Source of the DNA: Psychromonas sp.
GTDB taxonomy: Bacteria; Pseudomonadota; Gammaproteobacteria; Enterobacterales; Psychromonadaceae
DNA: 12,405 nucleotides
Direction: 5' to 3'
Assembly (NCBI GenBank): GCA_023145575.1
Contig: JAGLDN010000044.1
Span: 1 to 12,405, forward strand
Shown: piece after piece, positions 6,767 through 12,405 of the stretch
Position numbering within the stretch: the stretch's first letter is position 1
How the letters are laid out: each line of letters starts with the position of its first letter
Program-made: the position numbers and the translations under genes
The notes under the pieces: model-generated
What the model was told of the DNA's origin: nothing
The model's input: the letters and a program-made list of their open reading frames with translations, nothing else
Database searches by the model: none

Positions 6767-7093
6767 ATTTTAACGGATGGACAAGTACCAATAGATAACA
6801 ACGGAGCAGAAAATGCAATTCGACGTAAAAACTGTTTATACTCAAGTCGCGAGAATAGTACAAATGAAGGCGTAGCTATTTGCCGCGTGCTTGAAATAGC
6901 GAAAGCTAATTGTCTTGATACTAACGCTAATATGAAATTTATAATTGAAAAGCTAGCACTTGCAAAAACCGATAAACAAATCATAAATTATTGCCATGGA
7001 ACCTCACCAATAACGATTAAATCTCATGGGATAAATATAGCTAAGTGGGTTTATCGATCGCTTACTTGCGATTTGCAGGGGCTCATATTTTAA
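6767..7093 (+). pseudogene. IS66-family transposase relic (C-terminal part)
   Basis: The open frame starts just after a TGA (6764-6766) and reads DGQVPIDNNGAENAIRRKN, then further to EIAKANCLDTNANMKFIIEK and LALAKTDKQI. This is the end of the IS66 TnpC catalytic domain, whose family form is roughly DGRLxIDNNxAENAIRPFVVGRKNW and later IETAKANGLxPxxYL. The PFVVG segment is missing between AIR and RKN, an in-frame loss of about five residues. There is no start codon at the family position and the upstream two thirds are gone. The last 35 residues do not resemble IS66 and may be read-through of flanking DNA. The only ATG-initiated part is 6887-7093. Confidence 0.85.
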
Positions 7094-8472
7094 AGCTCTT
7101 TAAATTTGGCTGCCATTGTGGGGTTCTTTTTTGTTAACTTTTTGACACTCAGATCATCTGCTTTGTTACTGGCAAGGCGGAGGTTATTTTCAGAGCCTAA
7201 TAGGGCATTCTTCGTTTTTTGAAGGTGGTCGATGGTTTTGTCAATCTCAGAAATGGCTGTTTTAAATTTCCTAGATGCTAGTTCGTAATTTCGTGTGAAA
7301 CCTGAACGAAACTCGTCAAGCTCTTGCTCGAAGTTTGTAATATCTACATTTTGAGCTTTAACGATAGCGAGTTCAGTTTTGTATTTTAGTGCGTTCTGAG
7401 CGGCATTTCTCAACAATGTAATTATCGGAATAAAAAATTGCGGGCGGATCACATACATCTTTTGATAGCGGTGAGATACATCAATAATACCTGAATTATA
7501 AAGCTCACTTTCAGGCTCAAGAAGGGAAACGAGTACTGCATATTCACATTGCTTTTCATGTCGATCCTTGTCGAGCTCTTTTAAAAAATCTTCATTTTTC
7601 TTCTTGGTTGCAGTTTCATCACTCTCGTTCTTCATCTCAAACATAATCGACACGATTTGTATGCCATTCTCATCGGAGTCATGAAAAATATAGTCACCTT
7701 TACTGCCAGTTCGTATGTCATTATCTTTTTCAAAATATGCCTTAGGGAATGCTGTTGCTCGGATACGATTAAACTCAGTTTCGCAGTGTAGTTCTAGCGT
7801 TTCTCCAACCATTTTGGTTGATAAACGAGCTTTCATATCCCTTAACCGATCAATCTCGTGATCACGATCCTTGATGCGTGTTTCGTATTTATCTTTTAAC
7901 GACGTCTCAGCCAACTCCTTTTCTAGCTTCGCTCGATAAAGTTCACTTTGCAGTTGTTCACGCTTTTTTTCAGATACATTTACGGCTTCCGTAATTGCAT
8001 ACTTTGTGTAATTTTCAGTAGTGCTGAGTTTTGCCTTAAGTTTCTGTATTTCGGCATCCTTATTTACTGAAGTTTCGCGAAGCGCATTAGAATGGTTGGC
8101 ATCAGCTAATTTAGAGGCGCTTTCATTATCTTGCTTCGCTTGCCTCAGATCGCTGGCTAATTTATCGCGCTCTTTTTCCAAGGTTGTTAAAGCCTCAGTT
8201 ACAGCAAGTTTCTGCGCAACCTCGCCAGCATCTACTTTTGCTTGTAATACTTGAATTTCAGCATTTTTTGTTGATGTCACTTTCTGCGTTTCACTTTTTG
8301 TTTTCTCTTTGGCAAGCTCAACAGCATTTATCTTTTCTTTTTCAGCGAGTTGAAGTCTTTCAAGCAACTGCTGCTCAAATTCGCTATCACGCACCTGTTT
8401 CAATATGTTTGCATATCCAGTTTCATCAATATTGAATGCTTTCTTACAGTGAGGGCAGTTTATTTCATGCAT
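7090..8472 (-). CDS. DUF2130 family protein: zinc-knuckle-like start, coiled coil, PD-(D/E)XK-like domain
   Basis: A member of the widespread DUF2130 family, function not established; 460 residues, apparently full length. The N-terminus has one CPHC pair (6-9) and the family block KKAFNIDETGYANILKQVRD (10-29). Residues about 35-215 are a Lys/Glu-rich coiled coil with an internal duplication: 69-113 and 138-182 align at a 69-residue offset (AEIQxLxAK, then xxAxTEA, then SDLRQAK or SELYRAK). The conserved C-terminal domain begins LSTKMVGETLELHCETEFNR (217-236). It then shows GSKGDYIF (256-263) and FEMKNE (278-283), placing Asp260 and Glu279-x-Lys281 like a PD-(D/E)XK nuclease core, followed by a helix and the strand YAVLVS. 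The nuclease reading is an inference. It has its own gap upstream, and its stop overlaps that of the IS66 relic. Confidence 0.95.
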   Translation of the reverse strand: MHEINCPHCKKAFNIDETGYANILKQVRDSEFEQQLLERLQLAEKEKINAVELAKEKTKSETQKVTSTKNAEIQVLQAKVDAGEVAQKLAVTEALTTLEKERDKLASDLRQAKQDNESASKLADANHSNALRETSVNKDAEIQKLKAKLSTTENYTKYAITEAVNVSEKKREQLQSELYRAKLEKELAETSLKDKYETRIKDRDHEIDRLRDMKARLSTKMVGETLELHCETEFNRIRATAFPKAYFEKDNDIRTGSKGDYIFHDSDENGIQIVSIMFEMKNESDETATKKKNEDFLKELDKDRHEKQCEYAVLVSLLEPESELYNSGIIDVSHRYQKMYVIRPQFFIPIITLLRNAAQNALKYKTELAIVKAQNVDITNFEQELDEFRSGFTRNYELASRKFKTAISEIDKTIDHLQKTKNALLGSENNLRLASNKADDLSVKKLTKKNPTMAAKFKEL

Positions 8473-8589
8473 GATTATTCAGCCTTAGGTAATGCTTAAG
8501 TGGCGGCTAACGCGCTGGCAATAACTTGCTTATTAGTTTGTTTAGCATTTACGCTTTAAAAATCTAATAGATCAGGCTTATTGGTTGTT

Positions 8590-8737
8590 AGAAAGGGCGT
8601 AGGCGACCTAACGAGCCTGTAGAATAACTTTTGTTTATGCCCGTGATACTTCATTATGATTGGTCAGGATTTAGCTCGGACATAAGGTCAAGGCATAACA
8701 TTACTGACTTTGCAAAATGAAGTAACATGGGTATATA
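8590..8737. mobile_element. MITE copy 3 (right part, decayed inner end)
   Basis: Ends at ATGGGTATATA (8727-8737). Bases 8701-8737 are the exact reverse complement of 12290-12326. Further in, TTTAGCTCGGAC and AAGGCATAAC align with the reverse of copy 4 near 11380-11410, and GTAGAATAACTT recalls copy 1. I cannot find the other terminus, so the left boundary is approximate. It lies upstream of the DUF2130 gene. Nothing else is recognisable in 8473-8590. Confidence 0.7.
8710..8737 (+). promoter_or_regulatory. outward promoter-like sequence in MITE copy 3 end
   Basis: TTGCAA (8710-8715), 16 bases, then TATATA (8732-8737). This is the same architecture as the ends at 2157 and 6384. It points right, against the direction of fre, so if active it would make antisense RNA to the fre 3' region. 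The identical end at 12290-12326 has the same pair pointing left. Confidence 0.3.
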
Positions 8738-8763
8738 TTATTTAATAATCAAAATGCTTTAAC

Positions 8764-8873
8764 CAATACCTTCGCCAAAATGGAAGTCAACCCATCTTGG
8801 TAGGTTTTTAGCCTGTAAGCTGTTGATTAATGTGTCCTATTTTTAGTTTAAATCAAAATTGGCGAAGGTATTG
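8764..8873. repeat. 110-bp segment with perfect 15-bp inverted ends
   Basis: CAATACCTTCGCCAA (8764-8778) is exactly repeated in inverse as TTGGCGAAGGTATTG (8859-8873), with an 80-base interior holding no reading frame. It is 40 bases after the fre stop on the fre strand. It may be a tiny terminal-inverted-repeat element or a long-range hairpin at the end of the ubiD-fre transcript. Just right of it, GCCCATGCGACGTA (8872-8885) resembles the MITE end CCCATGTGACGTA. Confidence 0.7.
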
Positions 8874-8913
8874 CCCATGCGACGTACTTTATTTGATAAA
8901 TGCGTAAGATCAT

Positions 8914-9624
8914 TTACATAAAAGCAAATGCATCACCAAAAATATGATCAGATAACGCATTTTTTTTAATGAAGTCATCTCTCGCTTTTTTTGCCATTTC
9001 AAAACGACCCGCAATATAAATATCAAAAGGACTTAAGTCATCAAACTCATTTAAAATAACTTGATGAACATAACCCTTTTTACCATTCCAGTTGTCTTCT
9101 GGTAATTCAACAACAGGTGTAAAATATACGTTAGTATTTTCTGCAACCAATTGTATCATTTCTTCTTCAAAATACAGATATGAACGCGACTTTACTCCCC
9201 AAAATAGATGAATAGGGACATTTAATTTTAATGTGATCGCTTGCTCTACAAGTGATTTAGCATACGCAAAGCCAGTGCCGCCGGCCAAGATAATAATTGG
9301 CCTGACTGACGCCTCTTGTAAAAAGGCTTCTCCATTGCCTATGTCTGCATAAATCTCTGTTTCTAATTGCATCTTCTCAACAACTTGCATTGCATAAGTG
9401 TTTTCAGGAAGCGCTCCAATATGTAATTCAATGTCAGTGTTATTGAAAGGCGCATTCGCTATTGAAAAGGGCCGCTTATCATTTTCCCCCATCACAACCG
9501 ACAAATATTGCCCCGCTTTATATGAAACGGGGATTGATGGTGTTAAAAAAATACGATATAAAAATCCGTTTGTTTTTTCAATACTTTTTACTTTAAAGCT
9601 GGTAGATTGCATTATATTTTCCAT
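8914..9624 (-). CDS. fre: NAD(P)H-flavin reductase Fre
   Basis: A soluble oxidoreductase that passes electrons from NAD(P)H to free riboflavin, FMN or FAD. At 236 residues it matches E. coli Fre (233). The flavin site is RPFSIA (51-56), preceded by the AGQYLSVVM strand (37-45). The nucleotide-binding domain has LAGGTGFAYAKS (113-124), a late IYIAGRFEMAKKARD block (about 203-217) and the typical C-terminus GDAFAFM. ATG at 9624 directly abuts the ubiD TAA. A second ATG at residue 5 (9612-9610), preceded by GGAAAA, would fit the E. coli length at least as well, so the start is uncertain by four residues. ubiD-fre is a known gammaproteobacterial pair. Reduced FMN is a precursor of the prenylated FMN needed by UbiD, which may explain the pairing, but that is inference. 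Confidence 0.96.
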   Translation of the reverse strand: MENIMQSTSFKVKSIEKTNGFLYRIFLTPSIPVSYKAGQYLSVVMGENDKRPFSIANAPFNNTDIELHIGALPENTYAMQVVEKMQLETEIYADIGNGEAFLQEASVRPIIILAGGTGFAYAKSLVEQAITLKLNVPIHLFWGVKSRSYLYFEEEMIQLVAENTNVYFTPVVELPEDNWNGKKGYVHQVILNEFDDLSPFDIYIAGRFEMAKKARDDFIKKNALSDHIFGDAFAFM

Positions 9625-11094
9625 TTAGTTTAATATGTTTAAATCATCCCAAAGAGCGTCTATTTTATTTTTTGTATGCTCATCCATCACAATAGGCGTC
9701 CCCCACTCACGAACTGTTTCACCTGCCCATTTGTTGGTTGCATCCATTCCCATTTTAGAGCCAAGCCCAGAAACAGGTGATGCAAAGTCTAAATAATCAA
9801 TTGGCGTGTTTTCAATTATTGTAGTATCTCTTGCGGGATCCATGCGAGTAGTAATTGCCCACATCACATCAGCCCAGTCTCGAACGTTCACGTCATCATC
9901 ACAAACAATAATAAATTTAGTATACATAAATTGTCGCAAAAAAGACCAAATACCTAGCATGACTCGCTTAGCATGACCAGGGTAGCTTTTTTTAATTGAT
10001 ACAACTGCGATACGATATGAACAGCCTTCGGGTGGCAAATAAAAATCCACAATCTCTGGGAACTGTTTTTGTAAAATCGGCACAAAGACTTCATTAAGTG
10101 CAACACCTAAAATAGCTGGCTCATCCGGTGGTCGACCAGTATAGGTGCTATGATAAATCGCATTTTTTCGCATCGTAACATGTGTGACTGTCATTACTTG
10201 AAAAGTATCAACTTCATTGTAATACCCAGTATGATCACCATAAGGTCCTTCAAGCGCTTCATCGCCTGGTTGCAGATACCCTTCTAATATAATTTCAGCG
10301 TTCGCGGGAACATCTAATTTGTTACTAATACTTTTTGCCACTTTTGTGCGCTCTCCTCGCAACAATCCAGCAAACGCATATTCAGAAAGTGTATCAGGGA
10401 TAGGTGTCACTGCACCTAAAATCGTTGCAGGATCAGCACCTAGCGCAACCGAAACAGGAAACGGTTTTCCGGGATTTACCTCTTGCCATTCTCGAAAATC
10501 AATCGCGCCACCTCGATGTGAGAGCCAACGCATAATAACCTTATTTTTGCCTATCAATTGTTGACGATAAATACCGAGATTTTGACGCTTTTTGTAAGGC
10601 CCTTTGGTAATAGTTAATCCCCAAGTAATTAAGGGGGCAACATCACCTGGCCAACACGTCATCACAGGAAGTTTAGTAAGATCAACCTCATCATCTTGCA
10701 TTACAATTTCTTGACAAACTGGCTTGCGAACTTTTTTAGTAGGCATATTTAACACTTGCTTCAATATTAAAAGTTTATCCAGTAAACCTTTGATCCCTTT
10801 TGGTGGCTCAGGCTCTTTTAAGTAAGCAAGCCACTGCCCGACTTCTTTTAGGGCATCGACATTTTCTTTACCCATTGCCAAAGCAACACGCTCTGTCGTA
10901 CCAAAAAGATTGGTCAATACAGGATAATCAAACCCTTTAGGATTTTCAAACAATAAAGCAGGACCACCAGATCGTAAAGTGCGAGCAGAAATTTCAGTCA
11001 TTTCTAAATTAGGATCAATTTCTTGGGATATCCGCTTTAACAGCCCTTTTTTTTCAAGCTGAGCGAGAAAGTCTCGTAAATCATTAAACTTCAT
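9625..11094 (-). CDS. ubiD: 4-hydroxy-3-polyprenylbenzoate decarboxylase UbiD
   Basis: Removes the carboxyl group from polyprenyl-hydroxybenzoate in ubiquinone synthesis, using prenylated FMN made by UbiX. It has 489 residues against 497 in E. coli and aligns from MKFNDLRDFL to the end. Landmarks: NLGIYRQQLIGKNK (172-185) and IMRWLSHRGGA (187-197) of the prFMN and metal site, GADPATILGAVTP (219-231), and EGPYGDHTGYYN (282-293), which carries a catalytic acidic residue. HSTYTGRPPDEPA (315-327) and the late ITTRMDP, FASPVSGLGSK and DATNKW blocks are intact. E. coli UbiD starts three residues earlier (MDAMKYNDL). Here the bases upstream of ATG 11094 belong to a MITE end, and the good GAGG lies too far upstream, nearer another out-of-frame ATG. 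Translation may therefore be altered. It is followed without gap by fre. Confidence 0.98.
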   Translation of the reverse strand: MKFNDLRDFLAQLEKKGLLKRISQEIDPNLEMTEISARTLRSGGPALLFENPKGFDYPVLTNLFGTTERVALAMGKENVDALKEVGQWLAYLKEPEPPKGIKGLLDKLLILKQVLNMPTKKVRKPVCQEIVMQDDEVDLTKLPVMTCWPGDVAPLITWGLTITKGPYKKRQNLGIYRQQLIGKNKVIMRWLSHRGGAIDFREWQEVNPGKPFPVSVALGADPATILGAVTPIPDTLSEYAFAGLLRGERTKVAKSISNKLDVPANAEIILEGYLQPGDEALEGPYGDHTGYYNEVDTFQVMTVTHVTMRKNAIYHSTYTGRPPDEPAILGVALNEVFVPILQKQFPEIVDFYLPPEGCSYRIAVVSIKKSYPGHAKRVMLGIWSFLRQFMYTKFIIVCDDDVNVRDWADVMWAITTRMDPARDTTIIENTPIDYLDFASPVSGLGSKMGMDATNKWAGETVREWGTPIVMDEHTKNKIDALWDDLNILN

Positions 11095-11096
11095 TG

Positions 11097-11442
11097 TACA
11101 TACTCATGTTACCTCAAGCTAAAAAGTCAGCAAGTAAAATTGTGCCAATACAATCAGCTAAGGTAAAATTAAAATAAAGACTTGAATTCATAGCGAGTCG
11201 TTCTAAGTAGAAATTTTATAACGAACTTGATTAAGGAAAGTCGTAGAGCTCTATGCTACAAGGCTCGCAAGCAATACTTACGAAAAATTTCGAAAAAGAA
11301 TAACGATATAATAATTAATATTTTTCTTTAATTCTACCACCAAACGTCAAGGTCCGCTAATCGTTGATAGGTAATATGTTATACCTTGCTCTGACGTCCG
11401 AGCTAAAGCCTAGCATTGTATCTTTACATAACATGAATAATA
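11097..11442. mobile_element. MITE copy 4 (about 345 bp, decayed), adjoining the ubiD start
   Basis: The left tip TACATACTCATGTTACCTC (11097-11115) parallels TATATACCCATGTTACTTC of the copy at 12290, and AAGTCAG plus AAAATTGTGCC follow in both. The right tip, read in reverse, is TATTATTCATGTTATG (11442-11427). Internal blocks shared with copies 1-3 are AAAATAAAGACTT, GTTCTAAGTAGAA, TTATACCTTGCTCTGA and CCGAGCTAAAGCC. The palindrome region is mostly deleted. The left tip is two bases from the ubiD ATG, so the whole ubiD upstream region is MITE sequence. Confidence 0.75.
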
Positions 11443-11791
11443 AATCTCGCGCACTAAAAAAACAAAAAACCGCCATCTTAAATGATTGCGTTAATTAATA
11501 TCAATCACACGAAAAACCTTACCAATATTAGCACATAAAATAAATTACTTGCTCATTGAACGTCTTGTCAAGATAATAATCGTTTAAAAAATATTAGCAC
11601 ATACATGACATTATCTTATTAAGAGGTAGATTCAACCGCCAAATGCATAATTATCATGCTGCTAGTGCTAGCATATGTTTTATGATTATTTCGAATGGTG
11701 TTTGGTATAATATCATTCCTTGGACTATTATTTAACTGAATTAAATTGCTACGAACAGCTTAATCGTTGTTCAGTTTAAAATCTGTAGATT
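11443..11791. other. gene-free gap with a direct repeat, a promoter-like box and hairpins
   Basis: No coding frame is recognisable. AATATTAGCACATA occurs as a perfect 14-bp direct repeat at 11524-11537 and 11590-11603. AGATTCAACCGCCAAATGCAT near 11636-11656 resembles the core of the 65-bp inverted repeat. The right third holds an extended -10 box and a long hairpin, listed separately. Confidence 0.6.
11683..11711 (+). promoter_or_regulatory. orphan extended -10 promoter-like sequence
   Basis: A perfect TATAAT (11706-11711) preceded by TGG (11703-11705) fits the extended -10 consensus. The best -35 17 bases upstream (TGATTA, 11683-11688) is poor. It points right, where no gene follows, only a hairpin and then MITE and IS3 remains. 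It may drive a small RNA or be left from a lost gene. Confidence 0.4.
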
Positions 11792-11792
11792 T
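11731..11792 (+). other. paired-hairpin segment, possible small structured RNA
   Basis: TTTAACTGAA (11731-11740) pairs with TTCAGTTTAAA (11770-11780) with one bulge. Inside it ACGA and TCGT can pair. A second hairpin AAATC, tgta, GATTT (11779-11792) follows at once. Initiation at the TATAAT at 11706-11711 would begin about 12 bases before the structure. No long T-run follows, so a terminator is not clear. A structural observation only. Confidence 0.3.
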
Positions 11793-11845
11793 ATACCCAT
11801 CACACATGAAGATACAGGTTTCAGCGCGAATTTAAAAGCTTCGGG
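11792..11845. mobile_element. MITE end fragment (copy 5) fused to an IS3 relic
   Basis: TATACCCATCACACATGAAG (11792-11811) with the following GTTTCAGCGCG matches the left end of copy 1 (TATACTCATCACACGTGAAG, then GTTTCAGGACGC). Similarity ends after about 40-50 bases, where IS3 transposase sequence takes over. No matching right end is seen. Confidence 0.65.
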
Positions 11846-11849
11846 TAGC

Positions 11850-11993
11850 GTAACATGTGAGCGGATTTATCTAAATGAATATGAAACGATTAATGATCTA
11901 CAAGAAGGCGTATTTGATTATATTAAGTTTTATACCGATGAGCGTTTGCATGAAACACTAAAATACAAAAATCAGATGGATGTTTATCGTTAA
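11850..11993 (+). pseudogene. IS3-family transposase relic (C-terminal end of the DDE integrase)
   Basis: The frame ending at TAA 11991-11993 reads VTCERIYLNEYETINDLQEG and then VFDYIKFYTDERLHETLKYK followed by NQMDVYR. This is the end of the IS3 OrfB integrase domain: YLNEY, then FYxxERxHxxLxYKxPxxVY. Here RPHQSL has become RLHETL. Everything upstream of ERIYLNEY, including the first two catalytic acids, is replaced by a MITE end. GTTGTCTTGAACTTT (12058-12072) downstream resembles IS3 right-end sequence, but I cannot fix the terminus. Confidence 0.85.
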
Positions 11994-12111
11994 GAAATCA
12001 AAGTTAACTTATCATTAGTAAAGGAGTCTTAAGGATTGAATAAGAAATGTTAACTAGTTGTCTTGAACTTTCACACCGTCTGCAATGCAGTCTATTTTTG
12101 TCTATTATGAA

Positions 12112-12131
12112 CAAATTCACCTTGAATTTTG
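12112..12131. repeat. short hairpin in the right intergenic region
   Basis: CAAATTCA and TGAATTTTG pair around a three-base loop with one bulged T. There is no T-run after it. It lies between the IS3 relic and the promoter-like site at 12173 and has no assigned role. Confidence 0.4.
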
Positions 12132-12172
12132 TCAGTTAATAAGGCGGTGTACTCTTATAACCAAGGGAAACG

Positions 12173-12199
12173 TTGACAATTGGACTTTATTTGTAGAAT
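12173..12199 (+). promoter_or_regulatory. promoter-like sequence with perfect -35
   Basis: TTGACA (12173-12178), a 15-base spacer and TAGAAT (12194-12199, five of six consensus bases). The spacer is shorter than ideal. It points right into MITE copy 6 and beyond the window, where a gene may lie. Confidence 0.4.
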
Positions 12200-12224
12200 A
12201 CATTATGGAGATCGAATACTCGTG

Positions 12225-12248
12225 CGAATCAACGAATCAACGAATCAA
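12225..12248. repeat. tandem repeat, three copies of CGAATCAA
   Basis: Perfect 8-bp units at 12225-12232, 12233-12240 and 12241-12248. If the promoter at 12173 is active, the repeat lies near the start of its transcript, as the AAGTATCT repeat does in the trxA leader. Confidence 0.9.
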
Positions 12249-12289
12249 CTAGGCAGATTAAACCTTAGATTCGATTCTAATTGCACAGG

Positions 12290-12405
12290 TATATACCCAT
12301 GTTACTTCATTTTGCAAAGTCAGTAAAATTAATTGTGGCAAGTAGCGAGGCATAAAATTGCCTTATCGATGATTAACTGTGTTAATCATCAAAGGTCGAA
12401 TTAAA
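12290..12405. mobile_element. MITE copy 6, left part, running off the window
   Basis: TATATACCCATG starts at 12290 and the first 37 bases are the exact inverse of 8701-8737. The following sequence matches copy 2: AATTGTGGCAAGTA, GAGGCATAAAATTGCC, then a perfect palindrome at 12368-12390 (GATGATTAAC, tgt, GTTAATCATC) and GGTCGAATTAAA at the edge. It is preceded by TTAGATTCGATTCTAATTGC (12265-12284), which resembles the core of the 65-bp inverted repeat also found beside copy 1. Confidence 0.85.

Noticed and set aside
6887..7093. A free-standing 68-residue gene
   Set aside because: The same frame extends upstream without a stop and matches the IS66 transposase tail, so this is part of a relic.
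8021..8435. Two plus-strand frames opposite the DUF2130 coiled coil
   Set aside because: They mirror the repetitive Lys/Glu codons of the coiled coil and are shadows.
8764..8873. Integron attC site
   Set aside because: Inverted arms exist, but the expected RYYYAAC and GTTRRRY core sites are not convincingly present and there is no integrase or cassette.
11097..11442. tRNA or other known RNA gene in the gap upstream of ubiD
   Set aside because: No cloverleaf or known RNA signature is seen; the segment aligns with the MITE family instead.

Overview
This is a stretch of AT-rich gammaproteobacterial chromosome. Seven recognisable protein genes and one frameshifted gene are separated by long gaps full of degraded mobile DNA. 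RhlB, TrxA and Rho sit together and match the E. coli proteins closely along their whole length, as do UbiD and Fre. RhlB and the ubiD-fre pair point to Gammaproteobacteria. The density of broken transposases and small repeats suggests a lineage with a past insertion-sequence expansion, perhaps host-associated. I cannot name the genus.

Layout. 1-664 (minus): a UbiA-family membrane prenyltransferase, cut by the window edge and broken by one frameshift in a run of eight A. 849-2105 (minus): rhlB, with a 23-bp sequence over its start codon present three times in tandem. 2106-2742: a divergent gap with a repeat end carrying a promoter-like sequence toward rhlB, an IS30 transposase relic, and the trxA promoter. 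2743-4472 (plus): trxA then rho, with a C-rich, G-poor leader before rho that looks like a Rho-binding site. A 65-bp inverted repeat (59 of 65 positions identical) brackets trxA-rho. 5094-6206 (minus): a glycerolipid acyltransferase-like gene between two copies of a small repeat. 6767-7093 (plus): an IS66 transposase relic whose stop codon overlaps that of the convergent DUF2130 gene at 7090-8472 (minus), a coiled-coil protein with PD-(D/E)XK nuclease-like residues. 8914-11094 (minus): ubiD and fre, with no base between the ubiD stop and the annotated fre start. 11095-12405: repeat copies, an IS3 transposase relic, possible orphan promoters and a possible structured RNA.

The feature tying the window together is a family of small terminal-inverted-repeat elements of roughly 320-360 bp with ends like TATATACCCATG. 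I count seven full, partial or decayed copies, all between genes. They have no coding capacity, so they look like MITEs moved by a transposase encoded elsewhere. Several ends contain an outward promoter-like pair, TTGnAn then 16 bases then TATAWA. One faces rhlB, another faces the acyltransferase gene, and a decayed end lies three bases from the ubiD start and contains its only strong Shine-Dalgarno-like sequence. The family may therefore have rewired expression of housekeeping genes here.

The core genes have familiar jobs: RNA decay (RhlB), thiol reduction (TrxA), transcription termination (Rho), ubiquinone synthesis (UbiD) and flavin reduction (Fre). I see no tRNA, rRNA or CRISPR array.
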